From Nostoc sp. UCD121 (GTDB lineage Bacteria; Cyanobacteriota; Cyanobacteriia; Cyanobacteriales; Nostocaceae), in NCBI RefSeq assembly GCF_014222285.1, contig NZ_JACKZS010000061.1, positions 1 to 37,413 of the forward strand: a DNA stretch of 37,413 nt, read 5' to 3'. The notes under the pieces were generated by a model. That model searched no databases. It had not been told where the DNA came from and worked only from the letters and a program-made list of their open reading frames with translations. Positions within the stretch are counted from its first letter, which is position 1, and each line of letters opens with the position of its first letter. Made by a program: the position numbers and the translations under genes. This document shows positions 1 to 7,946 of this stretch, in pieces.

Positions 1-331
1 AATTTATAGTCAAAGTTTTTCTGAAGGCTTAAGTTTGTCTATCCTTACTAACAGTAAAGTTACAAGCGATGCCTACGCAGATAATTCTACTAACCCAATT
101 ATAATGAAGCTTTGAAATAAGATAACTTGCTAAAAAGAATCGACCACATTTACCTGTCAGTATCTAATTTTTCTCAATCTGAGACATTCTAGGCAAATTT
201 GAGGGTATGGGCGGCTGAAAATGTCTATATCAGTGCGTTCTACGGCATTGTAGACATTCAGAAGATACCGCCTAACGGTTAAATTGGCGGCGTAGCCCAC
301 ACGAGAGCCGTTATCAGGCAGGTGCAGTTCG
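1..331. other. Edge region without a supported gene
   Basis: No convincing gene is seen. A minus-strand reading frame stays open from inside the 3' end of the RodZ-like gene down to a stop at 157-159, but it has no start of its own and I recognise no family in it. Positions 66-78 carry GCGATGCCTACGC, the first part of the repeat family seen in full at 5487-5515 and 28584-28612. Confidence 0.5.
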
Positions 332-1321
332 TTAATATAATCCTTCTGGTGGGGAAATATCAGATCCGGCAGCCATACCAGTGTTAGTAGATTTAATCCC
401 TGGTTTAACAGTAGGGGATTGTTGTTTTAAGGATTGAAAAACAGAAGAAGAGTTATCTTGCTCAATTGATATATTGGTATTTGTTTGTTGCTGGGACATC
501 AAAGCTAATCCTCCCATTGCACCAGCAAGAAGAGCTGTATAACCTATATATAAATGCGTCGGGCGAATTTCCAATCCCACTCCTTTTTTAGATTGATCCG
601 AAAAGGGCTGAGTTATTGGTATAGCTGCTAGGAATGGCAAAGAGGCAGCTAAAGCAACACCATTAAGTCCTAAAGCATCTCCATAACGTCGGATAAATCC
701 ACGTATAAAAATGTCATCTGATAATTCTTTCCAGTTGCCGTTTTCTAATGCCTCTATCAGCTCCGTTCGGATATGAGTGGAAAGCTGGATGTGCTCCAAA
801 GAAAGCCCTTTGGATTGACGGGTTTTTTGGAGTTGTTGCCCGATTTGACGTAAGCACACCACGCGTTGTTGGGCTGCAAGTTCAGCTTGTTTAGCAAGTT
901 CTGCTTGAGAAATTCTCTGATGATTCAGCAATTGTAGTGGTTTTTTCCACAGCGAATTTTCTGCTGTATTTTTAGAGGGTTCCTCTTGGAGAGTGCAATG
1001 CTCCTGCTGTATCTCCGGCGAAGAATTGACTGTTTCTGTCGCTTGCTTGGTATCTGTAACTATTTCAACTTTTTGAGATTGTTGGGCAAATTGTTGAAAT
1101 GCTAACCCGATCGCTTCTCTACCTACGGCTTTTAATAAATCTTGAGCCTGATCTGTTTGTTCACCTATTAACTTCTGCACCATCGCTAAAGCACGTCGAT
1201 AAACTCGGCTTCGATGCAGTTGCACTTCTATTTCTCCTAAAAGCGATCGCAACTCATCTTGAGAAATTTCAATATTCGGATTGTCCAGAATTTGTAAACA
1301 GTATACAGGAGTAGTAACCAT
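332..1321 (-). CDS. RodZ-like helix-turn-helix membrane protein
   Basis: 329-residue protein. Residues about 1-150 are a polar, Gln-rich region. Residues about 155-220 form an HTH_25-type (Xre-like) domain of the kind found in RodZ: IGQQLQKTRQSKGLSLEHI followed by a second helix pair and the RGFIRRYGDALGL ending. A single hydrophobic segment lies at about 255-276, followed by a short Ser/Thr-rich tail. In RodZ the cytoplasmic HTH contacts MreB and the periplasmic tail follows the membrane helix. Here the tail is only about 50 residues and has no recognisable RodZ beta domain, and the HTH lies near the middle instead of the N-terminus. Cyanobacterial genomes carry many such HTH-transmembrane proteins, so a cell-shape role is only inferred. 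The gene stands alone, with its 5' end facing the acyl-CoA dehydrogenase terminus across about 460 bp. Confidence 0.75.
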   Translation of the reverse strand: MVTTPVYCLQILDNPNIEISQDELRSLLGEIEVQLHRSRVYRRALAMVQKLIGEQTDQAQDLLKAVGREAIGLAFQQFAQQSQKVEIVTDTKQATETVNSSPEIQQEHCTLQEEPSKNTAENSLWKKPLQLLNHQRISQAELAKQAELAAQQRVVCLRQIGQQLQKTRQSKGLSLEHIQLSTHIRTELIEALENGNWKELSDDIFIRGFIRRYGDALGLNGVALAASLPFLAAIPITQPFSDQSKKGVGLEIRPTHLYIGYTALLAGAMGGLALMSQQQTNTNISIEQDNSSSVFQSLKQQSPTVKPGIKSTNTGMAAGSDISPPEGLY

Positions 1322-1779
1322 TGTGAAAGCCTTTTATATGAACTCAATCAAAGAAAGTTACAATCAGATGTTCACTATTTTTCCTAACTTTACCTTTGTT
1401 TTCCGGATGTTAATTGTATAATTTAAATTTTTTAACCGCTCATCAACACTGAAGTAAAGCAGTAATATCCGTAGTCGTGGTCGTAAAAATAATACTAGTA
1501 TCTTTTTGAGAAAAAACCTTGAGTGCTTACCAAGGGTAAGTTCTAGAAGTGCTGCAACGCCCTCTCCTCTACTATTGTTCAGTAAATTCCTTGAACCAGC
1601 TAATTGATTTAAGGTAACTTTGAAGGTATTAGTGAAAATTTCAAACTGTCAGGTTTTATTTGTTGCTCAACTTGACAAATATAACGAAAAAGCCCTTTCT
1701 TAAACCCCAGGGGCAACTGGGTATCAAATATTGTCCTGGCACGCCTGCTATTGGAAATAGCTAGCTACCCCTTAATCTC
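1322..1779. other. Intergenic spacer
   Basis: AT-rich spacer between two minus-strand genes, with stops in all frames I checked. It should hold the promoter of the RodZ-like gene near 1322-1450 and the 3' region of the acyl-CoA dehydrogenase. The segment around 1706-1719 (CCCCAGGGG) could form a small hairpin, but no convincing intrinsic terminator was seen. Confidence 0.4.
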
Positions 1780-2976
1780 TTACAAAAAGTTCACGATCCC
1801 TAGACGCAAGATTTCTCGCGTAAAGTCACAGGAATACCCGATAGTTGCATCAGCAAGAAACTTACCAGCCAAACACTCTTTTGTTACTCCATAACCCCCA
1901 AGAATTTCAACTGCTGTTTGTGCATTTTTGATTGCAACATCCACTGCAAAGGTCTTGGCGGCTGGTGCTTTGACTGTGGCGGCAAGTTGGGGAGAAGTTT
2001 CTGCTGTACGGGCAGCATCCCATACTACCAATCGTGCAGCTTGAGTGTTAATCATCATATCCGCTAATTTTAAAGCCACTGCCTGATGTTCGATAATCGG
2101 ACGACCCCAACTGACTCTTTGCTTGGCATAATTCAAAGCATACTCATAAGCAGCACGAGCCAAACCAACATAAGAAGCTGCCAGCCCAATAGCTACTTCT
2201 GGAAGCAACATCAGTAGTTTTGCGGCTCCTCCTTCTTGTCCAATCAGATTTTCCGCAGGGACTGCCACGTTATCCAGATAAATCTCAGCATGATGAGAAG
2301 CTTTCCAACCAATCATCTGTGTCTTTTTGCCAAGCTTAATCCCTGGTGTATCTGTTGGAACGTAGAAGATAGACAAACTTTCGTGCAATGGTTTATCCAT
2401 AGCTGTACGGGCAATGATGAAGTAGCTATCCGCAATCCCAGCATTTGTAACTAACGAGGATTTTGTTCCATTGAGAATGTATCCATTGCCCTCGCGTGCT
2501 GCAAAGGTCTTCATCCCAATATTCGAGTCTGGCAAGGGGCAGAACATATCTGAGGTAGCGACATTCGGTTCACTCTCTGCGGCACTAAATAGATGGGGTT
2601 TTCCAGAATTGACAAAAGATAGTATTCGTTTTTGCTGTTCTTGGGTTGCAGCTCTACTGACAAACAATGACATAGCTGCGGTGAGATTAAAGTAACTACA
2701 AGCAACGCTGACATCAACAGCACCTATTTCTTCTAACACTACAGCCAAGTCTATGCACTTTCCACCCACACCTCCTAACTCTTTTGGAACCATCAAGGAT
2801 GTAAATCCTAATTCAGCTCCCTTATAGAAAACGTGTTTGCAAAAATCCCAAGGTTCCATCTCTGGATTGTTAGACTCTTCAATTATCTGAACAACAGGGA
2901 CAATCTCGTTTTGAGCAAAATCACGTGCGAGAGACTGCAACATCTCCTGTTCTTGAGTGAGCCTAAAGTCAATCAT
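1780..2976 (-). CDS. Acyl-CoA dehydrogenase family protein
   Basis: 398 residues, full length for the family. It has the N-terminal helical domain, the middle beta domain (FSAAESEPNVATSD around 130-143 and GYILNGTKSSLVTNAG around 165-180) and the C-terminal helical domain with KQRVSWGRPIIEHQ (285-298) and ILGGYGVTKECLAGKFLAD (358-376). Such flavoenzymes oxidise acyl-CoA at C2-C3 and pass electrons to an electron-transfer flavoprotein. Aligning the end with medium-chain dehydrogenase (DAxIxxxYEGTxxIxRL) places Asp384, in CDFTREILRL, at the position of the catalytic Glu. The Glu-to-Asp change is unusual and may mean a different substrate geometry. No thiolase, hydratase, ligase or ETF gene lies next to it, so the substrate cannot be inferred from context; many cyanobacteria lack a full beta-oxidation pathway. 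It could serve amino-acid or secondary metabolism. Confidence 0.9.
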   Translation of the reverse strand: MIDFRLTQEQEMLQSLARDFAQNEIVPVVQIIEESNNPEMEPWDFCKHVFYKGAELGFTSLMVPKELGGVGGKCIDLAVVLEEIGAVDVSVACSYFNLTAAMSLFVSRAATQEQQKRILSFVNSGKPHLFSAAESEPNVATSDMFCPLPDSNIGMKTFAAREGNGYILNGTKSSLVTNAGIADSYFIIARTAMDKPLHESLSIFYVPTDTPGIKLGKKTQMIGWKASHHAEIYLDNVAVPAENLIGQEGGAAKLLMLLPEVAIGLAASYVGLARAAYEYALNYAKQRVSWGRPIIEHQAVALKLADMMINTQAARLVVWDAARTAETSPQLAATVKAPAAKTFAVDVAIKNAQTAVEILGGYGVTKECLAGKFLADATIGYSCDFTREILRLGIVNFL

Positions 2977-3534
2977 TTGTTATTTTCTCTTTATTTCTAC
3001 AGTGCAAATATACAACTTTCTCTGATGTACTATAGCCTTATAATTAGTATCAAAATCTCAGTTTTGTAACCAGATTTTCCTATTTAAACTTTATGTACAA
3101 GTGGAAAAGTCTTTGTATATACTAGCTTTAGAGTATGCACGTCTCTTTCGACAAGTAAGCACAAAAGAAAAATAATTCAAAAAGACCTATAAAAAAATCA
3201 ATTGCTATAGCCTATTAGGAGATATCTGCTAAATTAGATAAGCTTATACTACATTTTTAGACAGGCTTTCGGCAATCACTCGTGAGAATTGATTCCTCTT
3301 AGGCGATGAACTACAATCCGCCTAAGAGCGATCGCTACTTTAACGGGGCATATAAATGACTAAATCTTTATTTAATGTTGCATCCGCTTCGGTATACAAG
3401 TACAAAATTATACCTCTTTTAACTTTAATAACATCATCCAAGTAACAATTAATTAGATGGTTTATTTTTTGAGAAATTTACGGTAGTTTGTCTTTAGTGA
3501 AAGTAAACACTACCTAATATCAAAAAAAATAATT
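2977..3534. other. Divergent promoter region with a repeat
   Basis: 558-bp AT-rich spacer between the divergent acyl-CoA dehydrogenase and PEP-CTERM genes. It contains a repeat copy with a strong hairpin at 3265-3340 (separate entry). I see no gene in it. Confidence 0.5.
3265..3340. repeat. Dispersed repeat, copy 1, with 10-bp stem
   Basis: GCTTTC followed by AATCACTCGTGAGAATTGATT is matched almost exactly at 5430-5459. Downstream, CTCTTAGGCG (3296-3305) and CGCCTAAGAG (3319-3328) are perfect inverted arms around a 13-nt loop, followed by a HIP1 octamer at 3328-3335. The shared core and the similar flanking AGGCGATGA suggest one dispersed non-coding element present twice in this window. Confidence 0.6.
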
Positions 3535-4188
3535 ATGCTTAGATTACGGGCTGTATGGTTTACTCCGGTAGCTGCCGTGCTTTTGAGTTTTGGGCTAGGT
3601 ACAAAAAAAGTAATGGCGCAGATACAATATCCATTTTCAGCTATCTACAATTCAGAAACTACTCTTGAACCGATCGCAGGAAACATTTTAAAAATAACCA
3701 ATATCGGTGAAAGTGCTAATGCGCCATACGGTCTAACTAAACTTGTAAATATCAGCTATGGCAATCTCGACAATAATACAGGTGTGATTACAATTGAGCC
3801 AGATCCAGCAACGTTTGGGTTAGATGACTTACCGCTTGGTAACATTACAATTTTTGGTCAAGGAGAAGATAAGCTATTTGGAACCACCAGGGGTACTGCT
3901 ACCCTTGACTTTCAAAATTTTGTGGGCACGGTTTCTAATACTATAAGTATTACTGGTGGCTCGGGTACATTTGACGGTGCCATTGGCACACTGATATTGT
4001 CGGAGAATCTTACACTCAACCCAGATCCAACTGCTCCTGTAAGAGGTCTACCTCTAATCTCAGGTTCGTTTCAAACGTTTCAAACAGTTCCAGAACCGAG
4101 GAATAACGCGGCGATCTTTAGTATAGGCTCAATTGGAGTAGGTTTCCTATTACGCCGACATAGACTTCGAGTTACATCATTTGAGTAA
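3535..4188 (+). CDS. PEP-CTERM exported protein of unknown function
   Basis: 217 residues. An N-terminal signal peptide (hydrophobic about 7-20, probable cleavage near AQI at 28-30) precedes a beta-rich, Gly/Thr/Asn-rich body. The C-terminus has the sorting signature: VPEP at 185-188, a short hydrophobic stretch (about 192-206) and a basic tail RRHRLR. PEP-CTERM proteins are recognised by exosortase and anchored in or released from the envelope, often with exopolysaccharide. The PEP motif is followed by RNN before the membrane segment, which is acceptable. No exosortase is encoded here. The body (about 31-180) is not a family I recognise. The start is the first ATG of the signal peptide; upstream is A-rich without a strong ribosome binding site. 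Monocistronic, convergent with the GHMP kinase with only 44 bp between stops. Confidence 0.8.
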   Translation: MLRLRAVWFTPVAAVLLSFGLGTKKVMAQIQYPFSAIYNSETTLEPIAGNILKITNIGESANAPYGLTKLVNISYGNLDNNTGVITIEPDPATFGLDDLPLGNITIFGQGEDKLFGTTRGTATLDFQNFVGTVSNTISITGGSGTFDGAIGTLILSENLTLNPDPTAPVRGLPLISGSFQTFQTVPEPRNNAAIFSIGSIGVGFLLRRHRLRVTSFE

Positions 4189-4232
4189 TCATAAGCTGTA
4201 TGTCTCGTTTAATTTAGCAGACTGGTGGTATT

Positions 4233-5336
4233 TTAAAAAACATCCCCATACTGATTTTTGTCCTCAGCTAAGTCAATCATCGCAGTTGGTAGTCTTGAAA
4301 TAGTCAACTGTAACGCTTGCATTTGAGGAAAATCACGCTTAATAATTTCGATAGCTTTTTTTTGACTCTCTTGATTTTTAACTATCAGTTGTGCAGTGCC
4401 ATCTCCCTGAGAACCTACGCCTTTTCCTCCGAAGATATAAGGCTTAAGTGGCTCGTGATGGAGAAGCAGATGCAGCTTTTTTGCAGTTAATTGATCGGGA
4501 CAAGCCGGAACTACGTGTCGGTCAAATTCTGCTTGGGCTTTTGTCATTAAAGCTCCAAGAAGTTGGGCATCTCCGAGTTGTATTGCTTCAACTGCTGCCT
4601 GAGTAATTTCCGAGCTAATAGAACCAAAATATTTTTGGACATTTTGCTCTATTGAATTAGTAGCCAAAGGATAACATTGATTCAATCGTCTTAGTATTTC
4701 TTGTGTGTTTTTGCTACCGCCGAGATCGACAATCACAAAAAATAAATCCTCACTCACTTTCAATTCGAGTAAGTCGATTTTTTCACCATCAAATATCATC
4801 AATATTGGGCGATTTCCATAAGCACAAGCCTGATCCATACGACCACAAAGGCTAGGAGTGGTTCTTTCTCCCAGATAGGCAAACTCCATTTCTGAACGAA
4901 TTGTCATCTTCAAGTCATATAGACGATTAAAAGACCGAGCAATGAGAACGCAAAAAGCAGCACTCGAAGATAATCCCTTTTGGATGGGTAAGTCGGTTAG
5001 ATAATTATCAACCTCAAGCCCGCTGACACCATAGTGAGTCAGAAATTGATAAGCTGTACCAGCAGCATAACTAAAAAAACCACCCTTTGCCGCTACGCAT
5101 TTCAGGGTATGAGATTCCATAGGTAATCTCAACGGTTCATAACTCCTGCCATCATTGAGAGAAGTACGAATAATTAATTCAGTAGAATTAGGTTTGACCG
5201 AGGCATAAATTCCTTGGTTAGTACCAACAATTAAGGTGTAGCCCTTTTCGAGCAGGGGATTAACGCTGCGATATTCTCCTGCCCAATCGCTGTGTTCTCC
5301 GAACAAACAAAGACGGCCTGGAACAAAAATTCTCAT
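4233..5336 (-). CDS. GHMP family sugar kinase
   Basis: 367 residues. The N-terminal motif PGRLCLFGEHSDWAGEY (6-22), the GHMP ATP-binding motif PIQKGLSSSAAFCV (117-130) and the C-terminal motif KGVGSQGDGTAQLIV (305-319) mark the galactokinase/homoserine/mevalonate/phosphomevalonate kinase superfamily. The GEHSDW signature resembles galactokinase and plant glucuronokinase or arabinokinase motifs more than mevalonate kinase, so the likely substrate is a free sugar or sugar acid phosphorylated at C1. The exact sugar cannot be told from sequence alone. Start ATG at 5336 is placed by the family N-terminus. The gene is isolated, but it lies in the same window as a sugar ABC importer and an FGGY-kinase relic, which makes a role in using scavenged sugar plausible. 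Confidence 0.85.
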   Translation of the reverse strand: MRIFVPGRLCLFGEHSDWAGEYRSVNPLLEKGYTLIVGTNQGIYASVKPNSTELIIRTSLNDGRSYEPLRLPMESHTLKCVAAKGGFFSYAAGTAYQFLTHYGVSGLEVDNYLTDLPIQKGLSSSAAFCVLIARSFNRLYDLKMTIRSEMEFAYLGERTTPSLCGRMDQACAYGNRPILMIFDGEKIDLLELKVSEDLFFVIVDLGGSKNTQEILRRLNQCYPLATNSIEQNVQKYFGSISSEITQAAVEAIQLGDAQLLGALMTKAQAEFDRHVVPACPDQLTAKKLHLLLHHEPLKPYIFGGKGVGSQGDGTAQLIVKNQESQKKAIEIIKRDFPQMQALQLTISRLPTAMIDLAEDKNQYGDVF

Positions 5337-5429
5337 TTTAAGTTTCCTGTTCTTAATCGAGGTATATTATCCTGATTAACTTGAATAAACAACATACCAT
5401 TCATCACTCCAATAGCCCACATCAGCAGT

Positions 5430-5515
5430 GCTTTCAGTAATCACTCGTGAGAATCGATTGGGGAGGCGATGACTATGCTCCGTCTAGCGATGTCTACGAC
5501 GGGCTGCGCCTACGC
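5430..5515. repeat. Dispersed repeat, copy 2, joined to a GGGCTGCGCC element
   Basis: Positions 5430-5459 repeat the AATCACTCGTGAGAAT core of the 3265 copy. It is followed by AGGCGATGACTATGCTCCG and then, at 5487-5515, by a 29-nt element beginning GCGATGTCTACG and ending GGGCTGCGCCTACGC. The same 29-mer with two changes occurs at 28584-28612. Such elements are common in Nostoc intergenic DNA. Confidence 0.65.
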
Positions 5516-5703
5516 TACTTTCTCCATCTCCAGATTTCCTTACTCAACACCCCATCACCAGCAATCATGTCTGTCGGCTGCCAGGGAAGAAGCTCAAAGT
5601 CGCGGATGTCGTCTTTTATAAAAAAGATTGGAAATCAGGTGACAAAAATTTGCTTTCTCTATCGGAAATAATCGGACATATATACGTCTTTAAAGATGTC
5701 TGA
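5515..5703 (+). pseudogene. Possible 3' remnant of an unknown gene abutting a repeat
   Basis: An open frame of 62 codons plus stop (TGA 5701-5703) reads as well-formed protein, including LPGKKLKVADVVFYKKDWK and SLSEIIGHIYVFKDV. It has no start codon: the frame runs straight out of the GGGCTGCGCC repeat and meets a stop at 5485-5487. This looks like the tail of a gene whose 5' part was replaced by the repeat. I do not recognise the family. It overlaps the 3' end of the convergent cyclic-nucleotide-binding pseudogene by about 45 bp, so part of the apparent coding character could be a shadow. Confidence 0.3.
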
Positions 5704-6359
5704 GATTTTGAAGCTGCGGAGAATGCTAGTTTCGCTCGGTACTGGCTGGATGTAAGACTGTAAAGCTTGAATCCGCATCTGTTCCCAGGCAATACGAGTG
5801 GCATACTCGTGCAAATCTTGAGAAAGCAGCGTATGAATCAGCTGTTGAATTGAGGGATATTCAACAATCAGTGTGTGAAAGACTGAACTGTGGCAAAAAC
5901 CAAATTTCGCTCTTTGCCCTGGCGATCGCACTGGTTTGATAAGCTCCTGCCACTGCATTTGCAATCAGCGTATGACCAAACAAATCCCCTGCATTCCGGT
6001 AGCGAATTAGCAATTGACCAATCAGCGATCGCTGGAAAATCTCCACTGTTCCCGACTTCAACAGGTACAGCCCAATGGGGGTTTGTCCATCTTGATAGAT
6101 TAACGTTTGCGGTTCTACACCAAAGCAATGGAACGACTGAGCGATCGCTTGCAGTGCCTCTACTGGCAATTGTCCCCAAACCGGATGAAAACTCAGCCAA
6201 TTCTGACAATCTTCAACAACCTTTTCATCAACATGTGATCAACGGCAATGGTTGCTCCACAATTGCCGCTACAGGTTGAGTTTGAAAGGTTGCAATAGAT
6301 TCTGTTTCCGAATTCAAGCCTTGCTGAATGGACAGATGAATGTATTTATTTAGGGACAA
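5659..6359 (-). pseudogene. Cyclic-nucleotide-binding domain protein, broken by two frameshifts
   Basis: Three minus-strand frames join into one protein. Frame 1 starts at a TTG at 6357-6359 with GAGG nine bases before it and ends near 6240 with VAAIVEQPLPLI. Frame 2 runs about 6238-5885 with EKVVEDCQNWLSFHPVWGQL, then the cNMP-binding core: GQTPIGLYLLKSGTVEIFQ, YRNAGDLFGH and a C-terminal strand ending SEIWFLPQ. Frame 3 runs about 5890-5659 with VFHTLIVEYPSIQQLIHTLL and IAWEQMRIQALQSYIQPVP. A one-base change near 6235-6240 and another near 5885-5895 would restore continuity. CRP-like domains of this sort sense cyclic nucleotides, or have lost the ligand and act as regulatory modules. The intact homologue's C-terminal function is unknown to me. 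Two independent breaks make a sequencing error less likely than decay. Confidence 0.7.
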
Positions 6360-6720
6360 TTTGATACCTCAAATATTGAAGTAATAATTTAATTGAGTAT
6401 CTCAACATTTATTCGGTCTTAGAATAACACAAGCTTTTTTGGTGCAGGCGTGCAATATCATGACAAAGTATTTTCATTTTTAACCCGTGTCATATATGTT
6501 TGACTCATAATTTGGATAGGCGTTCACAAAATTTAAGAAGTTACTAATAAAAACCAATATATGTAGATAATTAATAATTCGTAATTCGTAGTTTACGCTG
6601 ATGATTGCTGGAAATAAAATTATCAGTCAGTGGGGGAAAATCAGTAATTCAATCTCAAGCGATCGCACTTTAGCCCAATAGCTGCTGAAGATTGCACTCA
6701 GAATTTATCGGGGGAAGCTC
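6360..6720. other. Intergenic spacer
   Basis: AT-rich and without a gene. A short run of the AATTCGT heptamer lies at about 6576-6590, and a HIP1 octamer spans 6659-6666. The last bases before 6721 hold the GGGGGAA ribosome binding site of the zinc-ribbon gene. Confidence 0.45.
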
Positions 6721-6936
6721 ATGAACAACCAACCTAATCACAAAAACCGTAGTCTACAAGAAACGCCATGCCCTATCTGCGATTCACAAAATTTTATTTG
6801 GGGTCGTACCGTTGGAGAATCAGTAAGTCAGTGGGTGTATTTCCGTGCTGATGGGGCTGGGTGGGGGGAAGGCGAAAAGCTGCGGGCGCGTAAGTGCCTT
6901 GGTTGTAACAATGTTCAGTTATTTACGTATGATTAG
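6721..6936 (+). CDS. Small zinc-ribbon protein
   Basis: 71 residues. Two CxxC knuckles, CPIC (17-20) and CLGC (59-62), enclose a basic and aromatic middle (WVYFRADGAGWGEGEK), the pattern of a one-zinc ribbon. A strong ribosome binding site (GGGGGAAG) sits seven bases before the ATG. Such mini-ribbons bind nucleic acid or a protein partner; nothing here says which. A near-palindrome AAGTAAA/TTTACTT just downstream (about 6956-6973) could act as a weak terminator, but it lacks GC and a T tract. The gene survives intact inside a tract of broken genes. Confidence 0.65.
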   Translation: MNNQPNHKNRSLQETPCPICDSQNFIWGRTVGESVSQWVYFRADGAGWGEGEKLRARKCLGCNNVQLFTYD

Positions 6937-7141
6937 CTAATGGCTGACCACCAGGAAGTAAATTCTTTTACTTGAAAAAACTCCATCTTCTGACTTGGAG
7001 ATTACTCAAGCCCACTACCTATAGCATCAACAACTGCTTGGCTTGGGTCACGCTCACCGTGTTATACAAGTTGACTGGTTAAAAGTCGCCAGTAGAAAAA
7101 TCCTAATTCGATACCTCTAATTCCACTGTTGCTGCCTGTTG

Positions 7142-7225
7142 TTACTTCCAATAAGCATCTCGTTTCTCAATCAAAGCAGTTAACTTGCTGTTGCTCTCTA
7201 GTACTAACTGATAATAGTCAGACAC
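7142..7225 (-). CDS. Candidate 27-residue ORF overlapping the DUF1392 stop
   Basis: GTG at 7223-7225 overlaps the TGA of the DUF1392 gene (GTGTCTGA), a spacing typical of translational coupling. The peptide MSDYYQLVLESNSKLTALIE then KRDAYWK ends at TAA 7142-7144. After the stop the same frame continues with QQAATVELEVSN before another stop, so this may be a shortened gene, or the original C-terminus of the DUF1392 protein thrown out of frame by one base. No homology is claimed. Confidence 0.3.
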   Translation of the reverse strand: MSDYYQLVLESNSKLTALIEKRDAYWK

Positions 7226-7670
7226 CCAAATTGACTAAATCAACATCAGCAAGCCATATTGTTCTGCTTTGGGCAGACAGTTCTTCTAAAATTGGGGACT
7301 GCCACTCTACCCCATAAAGCCAATTATCTTTGAGACTAAAAATCCCTTGAATAATACGGCGTGTCGGCTGTTCACCAAAATCAACCTCAACTATATCACC
7401 CAACTCAAAAGCTGGAGTAGAAACAGTGGTCTTTTCTAGTACATTTGTTGGATAAAATTCTTGTTCAGCTAAGTAGAGAGTTTCATTCTGGCAAACAATT
7501 GCATAAATCCATTCCTGTTTTTCCCACAAAACACCACAGCAGTAGCCTGACAAGTCTGAGATTGGCAACAAAACTTTTTCTAACATTCTTACTGCTAATG
7601 GAGGCATGGTCTGACCCCACTCAGGAGAAATATGCCAACAGGATTCTAAAGCGGTAATTTGGTTAATCAT
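7218..7670 (-). CDS. DUF1392 family protein
   Basis: 150 residues. The N-terminus MINQITALESCWHISPEWGQ and the later MPPLAVRMLEKVLLP, SGYCCGVLWEKQEW and LYGVEWQSPILEELS are typical of DUF1392, a Nostocales family without a known function. It is soluble, with no signal peptide or membrane helix. The middle part FELGDIVEVDFGEQPTRRII looks like a small SH3-like beta barrel. A possible coupled ORF overlaps its stop (7142-7225). No operon partner is upstream. Confidence 0.75.
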   Translation of the reverse strand: MINQITALESCWHISPEWGQTMPPLAVRMLEKVLLPISDLSGYCCGVLWEKQEWIYAIVCQNETLYLAEQEFYPTNVLEKTTVSTPAFELGDIVEVDFGEQPTRRIIQGIFSLKDNWLYGVEWQSPILEELSAQSRTIWLADVDLVNLGV

Positions 7671-7834
7671 CTGGGAATGTAGTTCTCTTTTTTATACATA
7701 CACTCTCTTGGAGCAGTCTGATCCGGAATATAATTTAAATTTCGGGAAACTAACTCCACAGATGGGGATTCAAACCCATTTTTGTTCGAGAGCCTCCTAA
7801 TTTGATAAGACTTTACTGATTCACTAATTCTCAA

Positions 7835-7945
7835 TTAGTATAAAATTGTTTTGGCAGTAGCGATCGCCTGATCCACACTCTCCACAATATAAACATTTTC
7901 TGGCGACAGTTTTTTAAAGAAAAGGTTACTTTCTTGACCATTTTT
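7835..7945 (-). pseudogene. Possible C-terminal remnant of an unknown protein
   Basis: On the minus strand the frame ending at TAA 7835-7837 reads ISIKNGQESNLFFKKLSPEN then VYIVESVDQAIATAKTILY, which has the composition and ending of a real protein C-terminus. No start or upstream domain is preserved: upstream the strand carries an FGGY-kinase fragment in the opposite direction. I do not recognise the family. Confidence 0.25.
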
Positions 7946-7946
7946 A

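Noticed and set aside
157..420. Open minus-strand frame overlapping the RodZ-like gene's 3' end
   Set aside because: No start codon of its own and no recognisable family; half of it lies over a real gene in another frame.
6955..6975. Intrinsic terminator after the zinc-ribbon gene
   Set aside because: AAGTAAA/TTTACTT stem has almost no GC pairs and no U tract.
7765..7810. tRNA-like 3' half on the minus strand (GGGTTTGAATCCCC)
   Set aside because: The T-arm has a changed C56 and two mismatched pairs, and no acceptor or anticodon arm can be built; at most a degraded fragment.
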